A DNA stretch of 64,000 nucleotides from Variovorax sp. 679 (GCF_003952185.1 NZ_RXFS01000004.1:62001-126000); one strand, 5' to 3'; numbered from the stretch's first letter, positions 25,613 through 35,179 are shown. Notes: generated from the letters alone by a model not told the origin. Program-made: numbers and translations.

Positions 25613-25990
25613 ATGAAGCCGATGCCTTTTCCGATTGCCGCCGTCATGGTCCATGTCCCCGACGTGGAGGCGGCGCTGCGCTGGTACGAAGCGGCGTTCG
25701 CGGGCGAGGCCGTCCGCGTCCGCATCGGCACGCCGGTGTTCGAATGCCTGTCGGTGCACGGGGTCCTGCTCGAGATCGTTCCCGGCGACGAGAAGGTCGG
25801 CTCGGGCGCGTCGGGATCGGTCGTGTACTGGGCTGTCGACGACTTCGATGCCGCGCTGCGCCGCTTCGAGGGCGCCGGAGCGGTGCTGTACCGCGGCCCG
25901 CTGCGGCTCGACGACCCGCAGGGCGTCCAGTGCATGTGCCAGGTGCGCGACCCGTGGGGCAACTGCATCGGTATTCGCGGGCCGGCCTGA
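25613..25990 (+). CDS. VOC (glyoxalase/dioxygenase fold) family protein
   Basis: A 125-residue protein of the vicinal-oxygen-chelate fold. HVPDVEAALRWYEAAF begins the first beta-alpha-beta-beta-beta module, and the second module ends in RDPWGNCIGIRGP, typical of glyoxalase-like domains. The metal ligands of true glyoxalase I are not all obvious. Substrate unknown. It is followed after 44 bases by a small membrane protein gene. Confidence 0.8.
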   Translation: MKPMPFPIAAVMVHVPDVEAALRWYEAAFAGEAVRVRIGTPVFECLSVHGVLLEIVPGDEKVGSGASGSVVYWAVDDFDAALRRFEGAGAVLYRGPLRLDDPQGVQCMCQVRDPWGNCIGIRGPA

Positions 25991-26034
25991 GGCCCATGCC
26001 GGCCGCGAATTGCCGGCCAGCGACAATGCGCGGC

Positions 26035-26463
26035 ATGAATTTCAAGAAATTTCTGGTGCCCGTGGGCGCCATCGTCATCCTGGGGCTGGCCTGGCGCAGC
26101 GGCGGATGGGGCGGTGTCGCCCTGGCCGGCGGCGCGATCGTGATGTTCCTGCTGCTGCACTTCAATCGCGCGATGCAGGTGCTCAAGCGCGCGGCCGAAC
26201 GCCCGGTGGGCTATGTGGGCAGCGCGGTGATGCTCAATGCCAAGCTCAAGCCGGGCGTGACGCTGATGCACGTGATCGCGATGACGCGCGCCCTCGGCGA
26301 GTTGCGCTCGCCCAAGGACGAGCAGCCCGAGCACTACCGCTGGACCGACGGCGGCGGCTCGTATGTCGACACCGTGTTCAACGGCGGCAAGCTGCAGAGC
26401 TGGACGATGACGCGGCCCGAGACGGCGCCCGAAGACGACGGCACGCAGACTCCCTCGGCCTGA
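26035..26463 (+). CDS. Conserved-looking membrane protein of unknown function
   Basis: A 142-residue protein with two adjacent hydrophobic segments at about residues 6-22 and 26-42, then a soluble C-terminal domain containing NAKLKPGVTLMHVIAMTRALGEL and a DGGGSYVDTVFNGGKLQSW strand. An ATG at 26026 would add three residues. I do not recognise the family. The gene ends 9 bases from the convergent LysR gene. Confidence 0.7.
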   Translation: MNFKKFLVPVGAIVILGLAWRSGGWGGVALAGGAIVMFLLLHFNRAMQVLKRAAERPVGYVGSAVMLNAKLKPGVTLMHVIAMTRALGELRSPKDEQPEHYRWTDGGGSYVDTVFNGGKLQSWTMTRPETAPEDDGTQTPSA

Positions 26464-26472
26464 TACCGGAGA

Positions 26473-27417
26473 TCAGCCCGTGCCCGCCTTGCCCCTCAGC
26501 TGTCGCCACGGCGGATTCGCCTTCGCGTGGTGGCGCGCCTCCTTCACGAACTCTGTGCACACGTGCGTCATGAGGTCGGCGGAGCGGTAGACCAGGAACA
26601 CGTCGAAGTCCGGCAGCGCATCGGTGATCGACAGCTTCTCGAGCAGGCCGGGCTGCAGCCGCAGCGGCCCCGCGCCATGGAAGACGAAATCCGACCACAT
26701 GCTGATCAGGTCGGTCTGCGTGGCCAGCTGCAGGCCCAGCAGGTTCGAGGCGCTGTGCACCATGCGCCGCGGCATTTCCAGCCCGTGCATGTTCATCGTG
26801 CTCACCAGCGGGCTTCCGGCATCGTCGATGGGGTCGAGCACCAGCCAGTCGGCATCGAGCAGAGGCTGCAGCTTGCGCACGCGGCGCAGCGGATGCCCGG
26901 CGCGCACGCTGAGGTGCATCGCCACCGAGAAAAGTGGCTCCCACTGAAAGGCGTTGGTGCCCGGTCCGTTGCAGGTGGAGACCAGGCCCAGGTCGAGCCG
27001 GCCTTCGCGCAGCCCCTCGAAGATCTGCTGCGGCCTCTGCTCGAAGCCGCGCAGCGCCACATTGGGAAAGCGCTGGCGAAACGACGCCATCGCATCGGGC
27101 AGCGGCCCGCTCGACGCCACCGCGGTGAAGCCGATGTTGAGCTGCGCCTCGTCATGCCCGCGGATCGCCTCGATGTCTTCCAGCGCGTGCCTCAGCTCCT
27201 GCTCGACCAGGCTCGCGCGCTTGACCAGCGCCACGCCGTAGGGCGTGAGGCTCACGCCGCGCGTGGAGCGCGACATCAGCGTCACGCCAAGCTCGCGCTC
27301 CAGTTCCGAGATGGCCTTCGACAGCGCGGGCTGCGTGGTGTGCAGGCTGCGCGAGGCCTCGTGGATGCTGCCGTGCTGTGCCACGGCCAGCAGGACGCGC
27401 AACTGTTGCAGCTTCAT
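26473..27417 (-). CDS. LysR family transcriptional regulator
   Basis: A 314-residue regulator. The N-terminal helix-turn-helix reads LRVLLAVAQHGSIHEASRSLHTTQPALSKAISELERELG, and a periplasmic-binding-type effector domain follows. It is divergent from an MFS transporter and M20 hydrolase pair across 190 bases, so it is the likely activator of that unit. The effector is unknown but should be the transported conjugate or its acid product. No clear T-N11-A box was picked out in the intergenic region. Confidence 0.9.
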   Translation of the reverse strand: MKLQQLRVLLAVAQHGSIHEASRSLHTTQPALSKAISELERELGVTLMSRSTRGVSLTPYGVALVKRASLVEQELRHALEDIEAIRGHDEAQLNIGFTAVASSGPLPDAMASFRQRFPNVALRGFEQRPQQIFEGLREGRLDLGLVSTCNGPGTNAFQWEPLFSVAMHLSVRAGHPLRRVRKLQPLLDADWLVLDPIDDAGSPLVSTMNMHGLEMPRRMVHSASNLLGLQLATQTDLISMWSDFVFHGAGPLRLQPGLLEKLSITDALPDFDVFLVYRSADLMTHVCTEFVKEARHHAKANPPWRQLRGKAGTG

Positions 27418-27607
27418 CGTGGTGCCGATCTGCCGGAAAGAGGCGTCTTGGTGGTTCTCCCGATGGCTTCCGGTGCCTGTTTATGACGGGGATGCCGTTT
27501 GGTTATCAGCATGAAAATTTGTGATTCTTCGCCGCAGCGCTTTGCCTGAATACTCCGCCGCGAACGGGCCGACCGCCCCCCGCAAACCGTACGTGGAGTG
27601 ACATTAG

Positions 27608-28936
27608 ATGAGCGAAGCCGCATTGCCCGCAAGCCCGATCGGGGGCTCTTCACCAGCCGCCGCCCATGCACCCCATGCCGTGCAGGGCAAGGGAAAGCAG
27701 AGCCAGTTCCGCCTGATCGCCGCCTGCTCGCTGGGCAACGCGCTGGAGATGTACGACTTCACCGTCTACAGCTTCTTCTCGCTGCTGATCGGCAAGCTGT
27801 TCTTCCCCTCCGACAGCCCCTACGGCTCGCTGCTGCTCGCGGTGGCCACCTTCGGCATCGGCTTCGTGATGCGTCCGCTGGGCGGTGTGATCATCGGCAA
27901 CTATGCCGACCGCAAGGGCCGCAAGGCGGCGATGACGCTGACCATCGGCCTCATGGTGCTCGGCACGCTGTGCATCGCGCTCGCGCCGCCTTATGCGTCG
28001 GCCGGCGTGTTCGGCTCGCTGATGATCCTCGCGGGCCGCCTGCTGCAGGGCTTCTCGCTCGGCGGCGAGGTGGGCGCGGCCACGTCGATGCTGATGGAAG
28101 CGGGCGGCGTCAAGGGTCGGGGCTTCCGCGTGAGCTGGCAGCTCGCGAGCCAGGGCGTGTCGGCGCTGCTGGGCGCGCTCACGGGCGCCGCGCTGTATGC
28201 CGCGCTGCCGCAGGCGTCGCTCGAGAGCTGGGGCTGGCGGCTGCCCTTCCTGCTCGGGCTGCTGATCGCGCCCGTGGGCCTCTACATCCGCGCGCATCTC
28301 GAGGAGACGCACACCGCCGACAGCAACGAATCCAGCCCCATCGGGCGCCTGCTGCGCGAGCACGGCGGCACGGTTCTGAAAGGCATCCTCGCCACCACGG
28401 CGGGCACGGCCACGATGTACCTCGTGGTGTTCTTCATGCCCACCTACATGATCCGCGTGCTGCACATGCCGCCGTCGCTGTCGCTGCTGTCGGGCTGCGT
28501 CACGGGCATCACGCTGTTCGTCGTGTCGCTGGTGGCGGGGCGGCTGGCCGACAGGCTGCCCAATCGCAAGCCTCTGGTGATCGGCTCGCTGCTCTTCAGC
28601 GTGATCGCAGTCGGCCCGGTGTTCTGGGTCATCAGCCACTACCCGAGCGTGCCGCTGGTGCTGGCGCTGTCGGCGCTGCTGACCGCGAGCGTGAACATCG
28701 GCACCACGCCGATGTTCCTGATGCTGCTCGAGATGCTGCCGGCCGGCGTGCGGGCCAGCGGCATCTCGGTGATCTACAGCGTGGGCGTGACGGTGTTCGG
28801 CGGCTCCTCGCAGTTCATCGTGACCTGGCTGCTCGCGAAGACGGACAACCCGCTGTCGCCGGCCTTCTACATGATGGTCTGCGGGGTGTTGAGCCTGTGC
28901 GCGCTGCTGAGCCTGCGCGAGCGCAAGGCCGGCTGA
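27608..28936 (+). CDS. MFS transporter, metabolite:H+ symporter type
   Basis: A 442-residue carrier with about 12 membrane segments. The N-terminal pattern GNALEMYDFTVYSFFSLLIGKLFFP, followed by GGVIIGNYADRKGRKAAM between segments 2 and 3 and LLQGFSLGGEVGAATSMLMEA, places it with the MHS group (alpha-ketoglutarate, proline/betaine and similar permeases). It precedes an M20 amidohydrolase by 44 bases and is divergent from a LysR gene. It probably imports the amide or amino-acid conjugate that this enzyme hydrolyses. Confidence 0.9.
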   Translation: MSEAALPASPIGGSSPAAAHAPHAVQGKGKQSQFRLIAACSLGNALEMYDFTVYSFFSLLIGKLFFPSDSPYGSLLLAVATFGIGFVMRPLGGVIIGNYADRKGRKAAMTLTIGLMVLGTLCIALAPPYASAGVFGSLMILAGRLLQGFSLGGEVGAATSMLMEAGGVKGRGFRVSWQLASQGVSALLGALTGAALYAALPQASLESWGWRLPFLLGLLIAPVGLYIRAHLEETHTADSNESSPIGRLLREHGGTVLKGILATTAGTATMYLVVFFMPTYMIRVLHMPPSLSLLSGCVTGITLFVVSLVAGRLADRLPNRKPLVIGSLLFSVIAVGPVFWVISHYPSVPLVLALSALLTASVNIGTTPMFLMLLEMLPAGVRASGISVIYSVGVTVFGGSSQFIVTWLLAKTDNPLSPAFYMMVCGVLSLCALLSLRERKAG

Positions 28937-28980
28937 CCGATCGATCGATTGAACCTTACCGAGAACGGACCCTTTCCAAG

Positions 28981-30192
28981 ATGACCCGCGAACTCAGCCC
29001 CCAGACCACGAAACTCCTTTCGCGCCTGCTCCCGCAGGCCGACGTCGACACGCAGGCCTTCGTCGACATCCGCCGCCAGATCCACGCCAACCCCGAACTC
29101 GGCTTCGAGGTGAGCGCCACCAGCGAACTCGTCGCCAACCTGCTGCGCAGCTGGGGCTACGAGGTGCACACCGGCATCGGCCGTACCGGCATCGTGGCGC
29201 AGCTGAAGCTCGGCAGCGGCACGCGCCGCCTCGGCATCCGCGCCGACATGGACGCGCTGCCCATCGTCGAGGCCACCGGCCTGCCGTATGCGAGCCGCAA
29301 CGCCGGGCGCATGCACGCCTGCGGGCACGACGGCCACACGGCCATCCTGCTGGCCGCGGCCAAGGCGCTCGCGACGGCGCGCAATTTCGACGGCACGCTG
29401 AACCTGATCTTCCAACCCGACGAAGAGAATCTCTGCGGCGCGCGCGCGATGATCGCCGACGGCCTGTTCGAGCGCTTCCCCTGCGATGCGGTGTACGCGC
29501 TGCACAACGCGCCGGGCGTGCCGGTGGGCACGATGATGGCGATCGAGGGGCCGGTCACGCTGTCGTCCGACGTGGCCGACGTCACCATCAAGGGCGTGGG
29601 CGGTCATGGCGCCATGCCGCATCGCGCACGCGACCCGGTCGCTGCCGCCGCCGCGGTGGTGACGGCGCTGCAGACGGTGGTGGCGCGCAATGTGGCGCCC
29701 GACGACACGGCGGTGGTGTCGGTCGGCTTCATCCGCGGCGGCGCGACGCACAACGTGATTCCGCAGTCGGTGTCTCTGGGGCTGAACGTGCGCGCGGCGC
29801 GGCCCGAGACGCGCGCGCTGGTCGAGCAGCGCATCCGCGAGATCGTGAGCCTCACCGCGCAGGCGCACGGCGTGGAAGCCGAGATCGACTACCGCGCGCT
29901 GGTGCCGCCGGTGGTCAACACCGCGGCCGAGACGGAGCTGGCCGCGCGGGTGTGCGCCGAACTGGTGGGCGAGGAGAACGTCGTCAGGAAAGCGCCCAAG
30001 GGCTTCTCGGGCAGCGAGGATTTCGCCTGGATGCTCGACGCGCTGCCGGGCTGCTATCTGCTGCTCGGCAACGGGGAGGGCGAGTTCGGGGGCTGCATGG
30101 TGCACAACCCCGGCTACGACTTCAACGACCAGGTGCTGCCGCTGGGCGCGGCCTGCTGGGTGCGGCTGGCTCAGAGCTATCTCGTTGCCTGA
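28981..30192 (+). CDS. M20 family amidohydrolase (hippurate hydrolase/aminoacylase-like)
   Basis: A 403-residue zinc peptidase-fold enzyme that cleaves N-acyl amino acids. Metal ligands and catalytic groups are visible: RADMDALP (89-ish), MHACGHDGHT with Cys114, His116 and His119, and Glu148-Glu149 in FQPDEEN, with His in ALHNAPG. Family members hydrolyse hippurate, acetyl-amino acids or auxin conjugates. The gene forms a unit with the MFS carrier upstream, suggesting uptake followed by hydrolysis of an acyl-amino acid. Confidence 0.9.
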   Translation: MTRELSPQTTKLLSRLLPQADVDTQAFVDIRRQIHANPELGFEVSATSELVANLLRSWGYEVHTGIGRTGIVAQLKLGSGTRRLGIRADMDALPIVEATGLPYASRNAGRMHACGHDGHTAILLAAAKALATARNFDGTLNLIFQPDEENLCGARAMIADGLFERFPCDAVYALHNAPGVPVGTMMAIEGPVTLSSDVADVTIKGVGGHGAMPHRARDPVAAAAAVVTALQTVVARNVAPDDTAVVSVGFIRGGATHNVIPQSVSLGLNVRAARPETRALVEQRIREIVSLTAQAHGVEAEIDYRALVPPVVNTAAETELAARVCAELVGEENVVRKAPKGFSGSEDFAWMLDALPGCYLLLGNGEGEFGGCMVHNPGYDFNDQVLPLGAACWVRLAQSYLVA

Positions 30193-30204
30193 GCCGCGAC
30201 GGCC

Positions 30205-31197
30205 TCAGAACGGCGCGTCTTCCGTTTCGGCCCCTGCTGTCGCCTCTGGCTGAGTAGCGGCAGCAGGCTTCGGCGCCTCGTCCGGCACTGCCGCCGAGAA
30301 GGCCGCCTCGCCGCCCAGCGCATCGAGCAGCGCGGGCACCAGCTGGCCCAGTTCGCCCGTGGCGATGGCCACGTCGGCGTCGAAGTTGTCTTCCTTCTTG
30401 CCGCCGGCCGCGCCGTCGCCCGTGCCTTCGAGGAAGGCGATCTTGCGGATCAGCAGGCCATGCGTCAGCTCGAAGGACACGCGGTCGTCCCAGGTCAGCG
30501 CGAGGCGTGTGGGGCGCTTGCCGTCGGTGATGTGCTGCTTCACCTCGTCGATGTCCAGCGGGTGCTTGGCGTAGCGCACCACGGCCTTGGAGTCGTCGCC
30601 CGCCTTGAGCTCGCACTCGCGGTCGATGGTGAAGCCGGCTGGCGGCTCCTGCGTCAGCAGCCAGTTGGCCATGGCTGCGGCGGGCTCGATCTGCGTGTTG
30701 ATGAGGGCCACTGCAAAGCCGTCGAGCGACTTCACGAGGCTGGTGACCACTTCGTCGGCGCGCGATGCGTTGCCGCTGTTGATCACGAGGCGGTTCTCGG
30801 CCTTGTCGATCCACACCGTCACGCGCGCGCTGCGGGTGAAGGCCATGGGCAGCAGCTCCAGGGTGATGTCTTCCTTGAGCTCCTTCTTTTCCTTCTTGCC
30901 GGGCTTGCGGCCGGTGGTGGCCTCGATCTGGGCGCAGCGCTCGTCGACCTTGCGGCGCACTACCGAGCCGGGAACCTGCTTGCTCTCGATCATGTATTCG
31001 ACCAGCCACTGGCCGTCGATGGACTCCACCAGCGGGCCGTTGGCTTCTCCGCGTGGCTCGATCCAGCCGGCGGACTTTTCCTGCGAGGGGCCGCAGGGCA
31101 CGAAGCGCTGCTTGCCGAGCCCTTCTTCCGCCTCGGCCAGTGTCTGGGACCAGGCGGGTTCGATGCGATAGACGATGACGTTCTTGAATACGGACAC
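30205..31197 (-). CDS. rdgC: Recombination-associated protein RdgC
   Basis: A 330-residue DNA-binding protein that forms a ring on double-stranded DNA and limits RecA access. The start is a GTG with AAAGGG upstream, giving MSVFKNVIVYRIEP. Family motifs FVPCGP and LALTWDDRVSFEL are clear. The C-terminus carries an Ala/Pro/Glu-rich tail beyond the usual 300 residues, probably disordered. It is divergent from ilvE and ends 12 bases from the convergent M20 gene. Confidence 0.95.
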   Translation of the reverse strand: MSVFKNVIVYRIEPAWSQTLAEAEEGLGKQRFVPCGPSQEKSAGWIEPRGEANGPLVESIDGQWLVEYMIESKQVPGSVVRRKVDERCAQIEATTGRKPGKKEKKELKEDITLELLPMAFTRSARVTVWIDKAENRLVINSGNASRADEVVTSLVKSLDGFAVALINTQIEPAAAMANWLLTQEPPAGFTIDRECELKAGDDSKAVVRYAKHPLDIDEVKQHITDGKRPTRLALTWDDRVSFELTHGLLIRKIAFLEGTGDGAAGGKKEDNFDADVAIATGELGQLVPALLDALGGEAAFSAAVPDEAPKPAAATQPEATAGAETEDAPF

Positions 31198-31340
31198 GGA
31201 AACCCTTTTTCCATCGGTTTGGACAGCCGGCCATTGTCGGGCACCCCGGAAACTCCGCCGCCGTAAAATCGCAAGCTTTTGCGACTTCCCTCCTCCGTCG
31301 CACCACCCCCACACCGCTTCCCAAACAAAGGAATCAGGAA

Positions 31341-32294
31341 ATGAGCTCGATCCCCCCCTCGCTGGACGACCGTGACGGCAAGATCTGGATGGACGGCGAA
31401 CTCGTGGACTGGCGCGACGCCAAGATCCACGTGCTGAGCCACACGCTGCACTACGGCTGCGGCGCCTTCGAGGGCGTGCGCGCCTACAAGACGGCCGACG
31501 GCAGCACGGCGATCTTCCGCCTGGCGGAGCACACCGAGCGCCTGTTCAACAGCGCCAAGATCCTGCGCATGAAGATCCCCTTCACGCAGGAACAGCTCAA
31601 CGAGGCCCAGAAACAGGTGGTGCGCGAGAACAAGCTCGAGAGCTGCTACCTGCGCCCGCTGATCTGGATCGGCTCCGAGAAGCTGGGCGTGAGCCCCAAG
31701 GGCAACAAGATCCACGCCATGGTCGCGGCATGGTCCTGGGGCGCCTACCTGGGCGAAGAGGGCATGAAGCGCGGCATCCGCGTGAAGACCTCGAGCTACA
31801 CCCGCCACCACGTCAACATCACGATGACGCAGGCCAAGACGGTGAGCAACTACACCAACTCGATCCTGGCCAACATGGAAGCCCTGGACGACGGCTACGA
31901 CGAGGCGCTGCTGCTCGACGCGAGCGGCTTCGTGTCGGAAGGCGCGGGCGAGAACATCTTCGTGGTCAAGGGCGGCGTGGTCTACACGCCCGACCTGTCG
32001 GCCGGCGCGCTCAACGGCATCACGCGCAACACCATCCTGCACGTGTGCAAGGACCTGGGCCTGGAGCTGGTGCAAAAGCGCATCACGCGCGACGAGGTCT
32101 ACGTCGCAGACGAAGCCTTCTTCACCGGCACGGCCGCCGAAGTCACGCCCATCCGCGAACTCGACCGCGTCGAGATCGGCAACCGCGGCGACGGCGGCGC
32201 CCGTGGCCCGATCACCGAGAAGATCCAGGCGGCCTTCTTCGACATCGTGAACGGCAAGAACCCCAAGTACGCACACTGGCTCACGAAAGTCTGA
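31341..32294 (+). CDS. ilvE: Branched-chain amino acid aminotransferase IlvE
   Basis: A 317-residue fold-type IV PLP aminotransferase that interconverts leucine, isoleucine and valine with their keto acids. The PLP lysine is Lys166 in MTQAKTVSN. Substrate-site motifs HTLHYGCGAFEGVRAY near residue 40, EGAGENIFVVK, and the phosphate-binding GITRNTI loop are present. It is followed after 14 bases by a small zinc-finger gene. Confidence 0.96.
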   Translation: MSSIPPSLDDRDGKIWMDGELVDWRDAKIHVLSHTLHYGCGAFEGVRAYKTADGSTAIFRLAEHTERLFNSAKILRMKIPFTQEQLNEAQKQVVRENKLESCYLRPLIWIGSEKLGVSPKGNKIHAMVAAWSWGAYLGEEGMKRGIRVKTSSYTRHHVNITMTQAKTVSNYTNSILANMEALDDGYDEALLLDASGFVSEGAGENIFVVKGGVVYTPDLSAGALNGITRNTILHVCKDLGLELVQKRITRDEVYVADEAFFTGTAAEVTPIRELDRVEIGNRGDGGARGPITEKIQAAFFDIVNGKNPKYAHWLTKV

Positions 32295-32308
32295 GAAGAA
32301 GAGAACCC

Positions 32309-32518
32309 ATGTCCACCAATGCAGTAGTCGAACTCCTGGCCAAGGAGCTCAATCATCAGGGCGGCGTGTTCTGCCCCAGCCCCAAGGCCGACATGAAGCT
32401 CTGGAACAGCCACCCGAAGGTGTACCTCGACGTGGCGCGCACCGGCGAGGCCAAGTGCCCGTATTGCGGCACGGTGTACCGGCTGAAGGCCGGCGAAGTG
32501 GTGTCGTCGCGGCACTGA
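32309..32518 (+). CDS. Small zinc-finger protein (CHCC type)
   Basis: A 69-residue protein. Cys22, His35 and the Cys-Pro-Tyr-Cys pair at about 50-53 form a CHCC zinc site like that of the NDUFS6-type zinc-finger domain. The motif AKCPYCGTVYRLKAGE is characteristic. It lies directly after ilvE, an arrangement I regard as common in betaproteobacteria. The molecular role is unknown. Confidence 0.88.
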   Translation: MSTNAVVELLAKELNHQGGVFCPSPKADMKLWNSHPKVYLDVARTGEAKCPYCGTVYRLKAGEVVSSRH

Positions 32519-32566
32519 GCCGCTGAATCGCCGGCCCCCGAGGCTGCCGGTCCCGCCTGATGCGCT

Positions 32567-33820
32567 TCAGGCGGCCGGGTCGGTGATGTCCTTCCCCATG
32601 CGCGACGGCAACAGGTCGCGCCACGGGTGCGGGTCATTTTTCTCCTGTGCCAGCCGCAGGTAGACCATCGAGATGAACAGCAGCGCCAGGCCGATCTGCG
32701 CATCGCGCATGGCCGAGTTCACGCTCGAGGCGATCAGCGCGATCAGCGTCGCGGCCAACGCATAGCGGCCCGCGATGTCGGGCCGCTTCCATGCCTGCCA
32801 GACGGCGGCCACCATGATGACCAGCAGGCTCAGCAGCGCGGGCAGCCCGCCCTGCGAACCGACCCACAGGAAGTCGTTGTGCGGCATGTTCGAGTCGGCG
32901 AGCAGGGCAGGGCCGCGCTTGTGCCACTGGTCGGTCCAGCCTCCGATGCCCCAGCCGGTGAGCGGGCGGTCGGCGATCATGCGGCCGGTGTCGCGGTACA
33001 TGTAGTAGCGGATGGCCCAGCTGCCCTTGAAGACCGCGCCGGCCTGCGCTTCCTCGATTTCCTGCACACCGGTCTCGACCTTGCGCTGCAGCTGCGGCAG
33101 CTGGTAGAGCCCGGCGCCCATCACCACGGCACCCAGCACCAGCGCGCCCACCAGCATCTTCAGGTGACTGCGCCACTGGTGGATGCACACCACCGGGATC
33201 ACCAGCAGCAGCGCGAGCACCGAGGTGCGCGAGGTCAGCGGCAGCGCCACCACCAGGCCAAGCCCGAGCATCAGCACGAAGGCCGGAATGGAGCGCAGCG
33301 GCCTGTGGGCGGCGATCTGCGCGATGCCCCACACGGCGGCGGTGGAGGCCACCACGCTGAACAGCAGCGCATTGCTGATCGACTTGTTGCCCACTTCCAT
33401 CACCACCGCGCGCAGCGGCGACCAGATGGGGAAGCCGCCCACCGCGTAGAAGAAGATGACCAGCAGGATGTTCAGCGCGGCGATCAGCAGGAAGCCGCGC
33501 AGCGCCCAGATGGCCTCCTCGCGCGTGAGCGCCATCGCCATCAGCATCGTGAGGCCGATGCGTATGCCGTGGAACAGGTTGGAGCCGGTTTCAGGGTAGT
33601 GCTGCCCGATGGCCAGCACGATGAAGGTCCACGCGAAGTAGGCCATCACCGGCCACCACAGCGGGTTGGCGCGCAGCCGCGCATAGCGCTCGCCCAGGCC
33701 GCCGGCCACCAGCATGGTGAGCAGCAGCAGGATGGCCGAAAGATAGGTGACGCCGACCGGCATGAACACCACCAGCCCCCAGAACATGGCCGCGGGCCGA
33801 ACGATGTGCGATCTCTGCAT
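32567..33820 (-). CDS. O-antigen ligase family membrane protein (WaaL/Wzy-like)
   Basis: A 417-residue inner-membrane protein with about 10-12 hydrophobic segments and a large periplasmic loop that includes GWGIGGWTDQWHKRGP and the DSNMPHNDFLWVGSQGG motif, the conserved H-N-D-F region of the Wzy_C family. It either joins O-antigen to lipid A core or polymerises a polysaccharide. It is far from the wza operon, so a lipopolysaccharide role is more likely than exopolysaccharide polymerisation, though this is uncertain. It is convergent with the small zinc-finger gene. Confidence 0.85.
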   Translation of the reverse strand: MQRSHIVRPAAMFWGLVVFMPVGVTYLSAILLLLTMLVAGGLGERYARLRANPLWWPVMAYFAWTFIVLAIGQHYPETGSNLFHGIRIGLTMLMAMALTREEAIWALRGFLLIAALNILLVIFFYAVGGFPIWSPLRAVVMEVGNKSISNALLFSVVASTAAVWGIAQIAAHRPLRSIPAFVLMLGLGLVVALPLTSRTSVLALLLVIPVVCIHQWRSHLKMLVGALVLGAVVMGAGLYQLPQLQRKVETGVQEIEEAQAGAVFKGSWAIRYYMYRDTGRMIADRPLTGWGIGGWTDQWHKRGPALLADSNMPHNDFLWVGSQGGLPALLSLLVIMVAAVWQAWKRPDIAGRYALAATLIALIASSVNSAMRDAQIGLALLFISMVYLRLAQEKNDPHPWRDLLPSRMGKDITDPAA

Positions 33821-33865
33821 AGGGGCGGGATTTTAGGTTGGCATCTTGGAGCTGACCTGACTTCT

Positions 33866-33958
33866 CCCCCAGGCTTCGCGCACTTCGTGTCGCTTCGCCA
33901 ACCCCCTCACCGGGGGCGATGCCTGCGGCCCGGCAAAGCCGGTTCCGCGGCATCCCCG
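33866..33958 (+). repeat. Intergenic GC-rich repeat, copy B
   Basis: The order of elements is CCCCCAGGCTTCGCG, CACTTCGTGT, CGCTTCGCCAA, a C-run/G-run hairpin, then GGCCCGGCAAAGCCGG and TTCCGCGG. It is nearly identical to copies C, D and E. Unlike the others it is oriented against the flanking genes, which both run on the minus strand. Confidence 0.85.
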
Positions 33959-33982
33959 CGAACTGCCGGGACGGGGGCAGTG

Positions 33983-35179
33983 TCAGTGGCTGCGCGCGGC
34001 CGCTGGCAGGCGGATCACGAAGCTGGCGCCGCCACCGGGGCGGTCTTCGCAGCGCACGGTGCCGCCGTGGCGCTCGGCGATCGACTTCACCAGCGCCAGC
34101 CCCAGGCCCACGCCGCCGTTGCGCTCGCTGGCACCGGGCAGGCGGTAGAAGGGCTCGAAGATGCGCTCGCGCAGCGCGGGCGGCACGCCCGGCCCACGGT
34201 CGTTGACGCGCACGGTGGCATAGCCGTTGGCGCTGCCCAGTTCCACCGCGATCTCGCCGGCGCCGTAGCGGCGCGCGTTTTCCAGCAGGTTGCGGATGGC
34301 CCGGCGCAGCAGGCGCGACACGCCCGGCACGGTGAGCGTGGCGTTGTCGGTGCCTTCGGCCAGGTCGAGCTCGGCACTCACTTGCGAGCACTCCTCGGCG
34401 GCCAGGCCGGTCAGGTCCACGGCCTCGATGGTGCCCATGTCGGCTTCGCTGGCGTCGAGCCGGCTGGCCAGAAGGATCTCGTCGATGAGCTGGTCGAGCT
34501 CGCCGATGTTGCGCGAGATCTCCTCGCGCGCCGACTGGCTCGGGCGCTCGCCCATCAGCTCCAGCCCCATGCGGATGCGGGTGAGCGGCGAGCGCAGCTC
34601 GTGCGATGCGTTGGCCAGCAGCGACTTGTGCGAGCGCACCAGCTGCTCGATGCGCTCGGCCGACGCGTTGAATCGTTTGGATAGATCAGCCACTTCGTCC
34701 TGCCCTTCTTCTGTCACGCGCACCGAAAGGTCGCCCTCGCCCCACCGCTGCACGCCGCGCTGCAGCGATTCCAGCCGCTGCGTGATGCGCCGCACGATCG
34801 GGTACACACCTAGCGCCACCGCCACGCCCACCAGCGCGATCATCCAGCCCAGGCCGAAGGGCGTGCGCCACGGCGCGAAGCCGCCGGTGCCGGTGGGCCG
34901 CTCGCGCGGCGCCACGCGCAGCGTGATGGCCTTGCCGTCGCTCAGCGTCACGTCGAACTCCAGGCCCTGGCCCGGCACGCGCAGGGCGGTGCCCGAGCCG
35001 ATCGGCTTGTCCTGCGCGTCGAGCACCACCACGTGGCGCGGCACCGGCGCCAGCCGCTCGCGCTCGGCCTCGGCGGCCTCGCGCACGATCCAGTTGGCCA
35101 TCAGCGTGAGGATCACGACGCCACCCACCACCGCGAGCCAGATGCGGACGTAGAGACGGCGCGAATAGAGATTCAGCAT
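33983..35179 (-). CDS. Sensor histidine kinase
   Basis: A 398-residue membrane kinase. Two membrane segments (about residues 11-30 and 110-128) flank a short periplasmic region. A HAMP linker follows, then the phospho-accepting H-box SHELRSPLTRIR, an N-box NLLENARRYG, and G-boxes DRGPGVPP and GGVGLGLALVKSIAERHGG. Its response regulator is encoded upstream at 35292-36014, separated by an intergenic repeat. The small sensor domain gives no hint of the signal, though RstB/EnvZ-type envelope sensing is plausible. Confidence 0.92.
   Translation of the reverse strand: MLNLYSRRLYVRIWLAVVGGVVILTLMANWIVREAAEAERERLAPVPRHVVVLDAQDKPIGSGTALRVPGQGLEFDVTLSDGKAITLRVAPRERPTGTGGFAPWRTPFGLGWMIALVGVAVALGVYPIVRRITQRLESLQRGVQRWGEGDLSVRVTEEGQDEVADLSKRFNASAERIEQLVRSHKSLLANASHELRSPLTRIRMGLELMGERPSQSAREEISRNIGELDQLIDEILLASRLDASEADMGTIEAVDLTGLAAEECSQVSAELDLAEGTDNATLTVPGVSRLLRRAIRNLLENARRYGAGEIAVELGSANGYATVRVNDRGPGVPPALRERIFEPFYRLPGASERNGGVGLGLALVKSIAERHGGTVRCEDRPGGGASFVIRLPAAARSH

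Noticed and set aside
32553..32574. An 8-base inverted repeat (CCGCCTGA/TCAGGCGG) at convergent stop codons
   Set aside because: No T-run on either strand, and it overlaps the stop codon of the O-antigen ligase gene; too weak to call a terminator.
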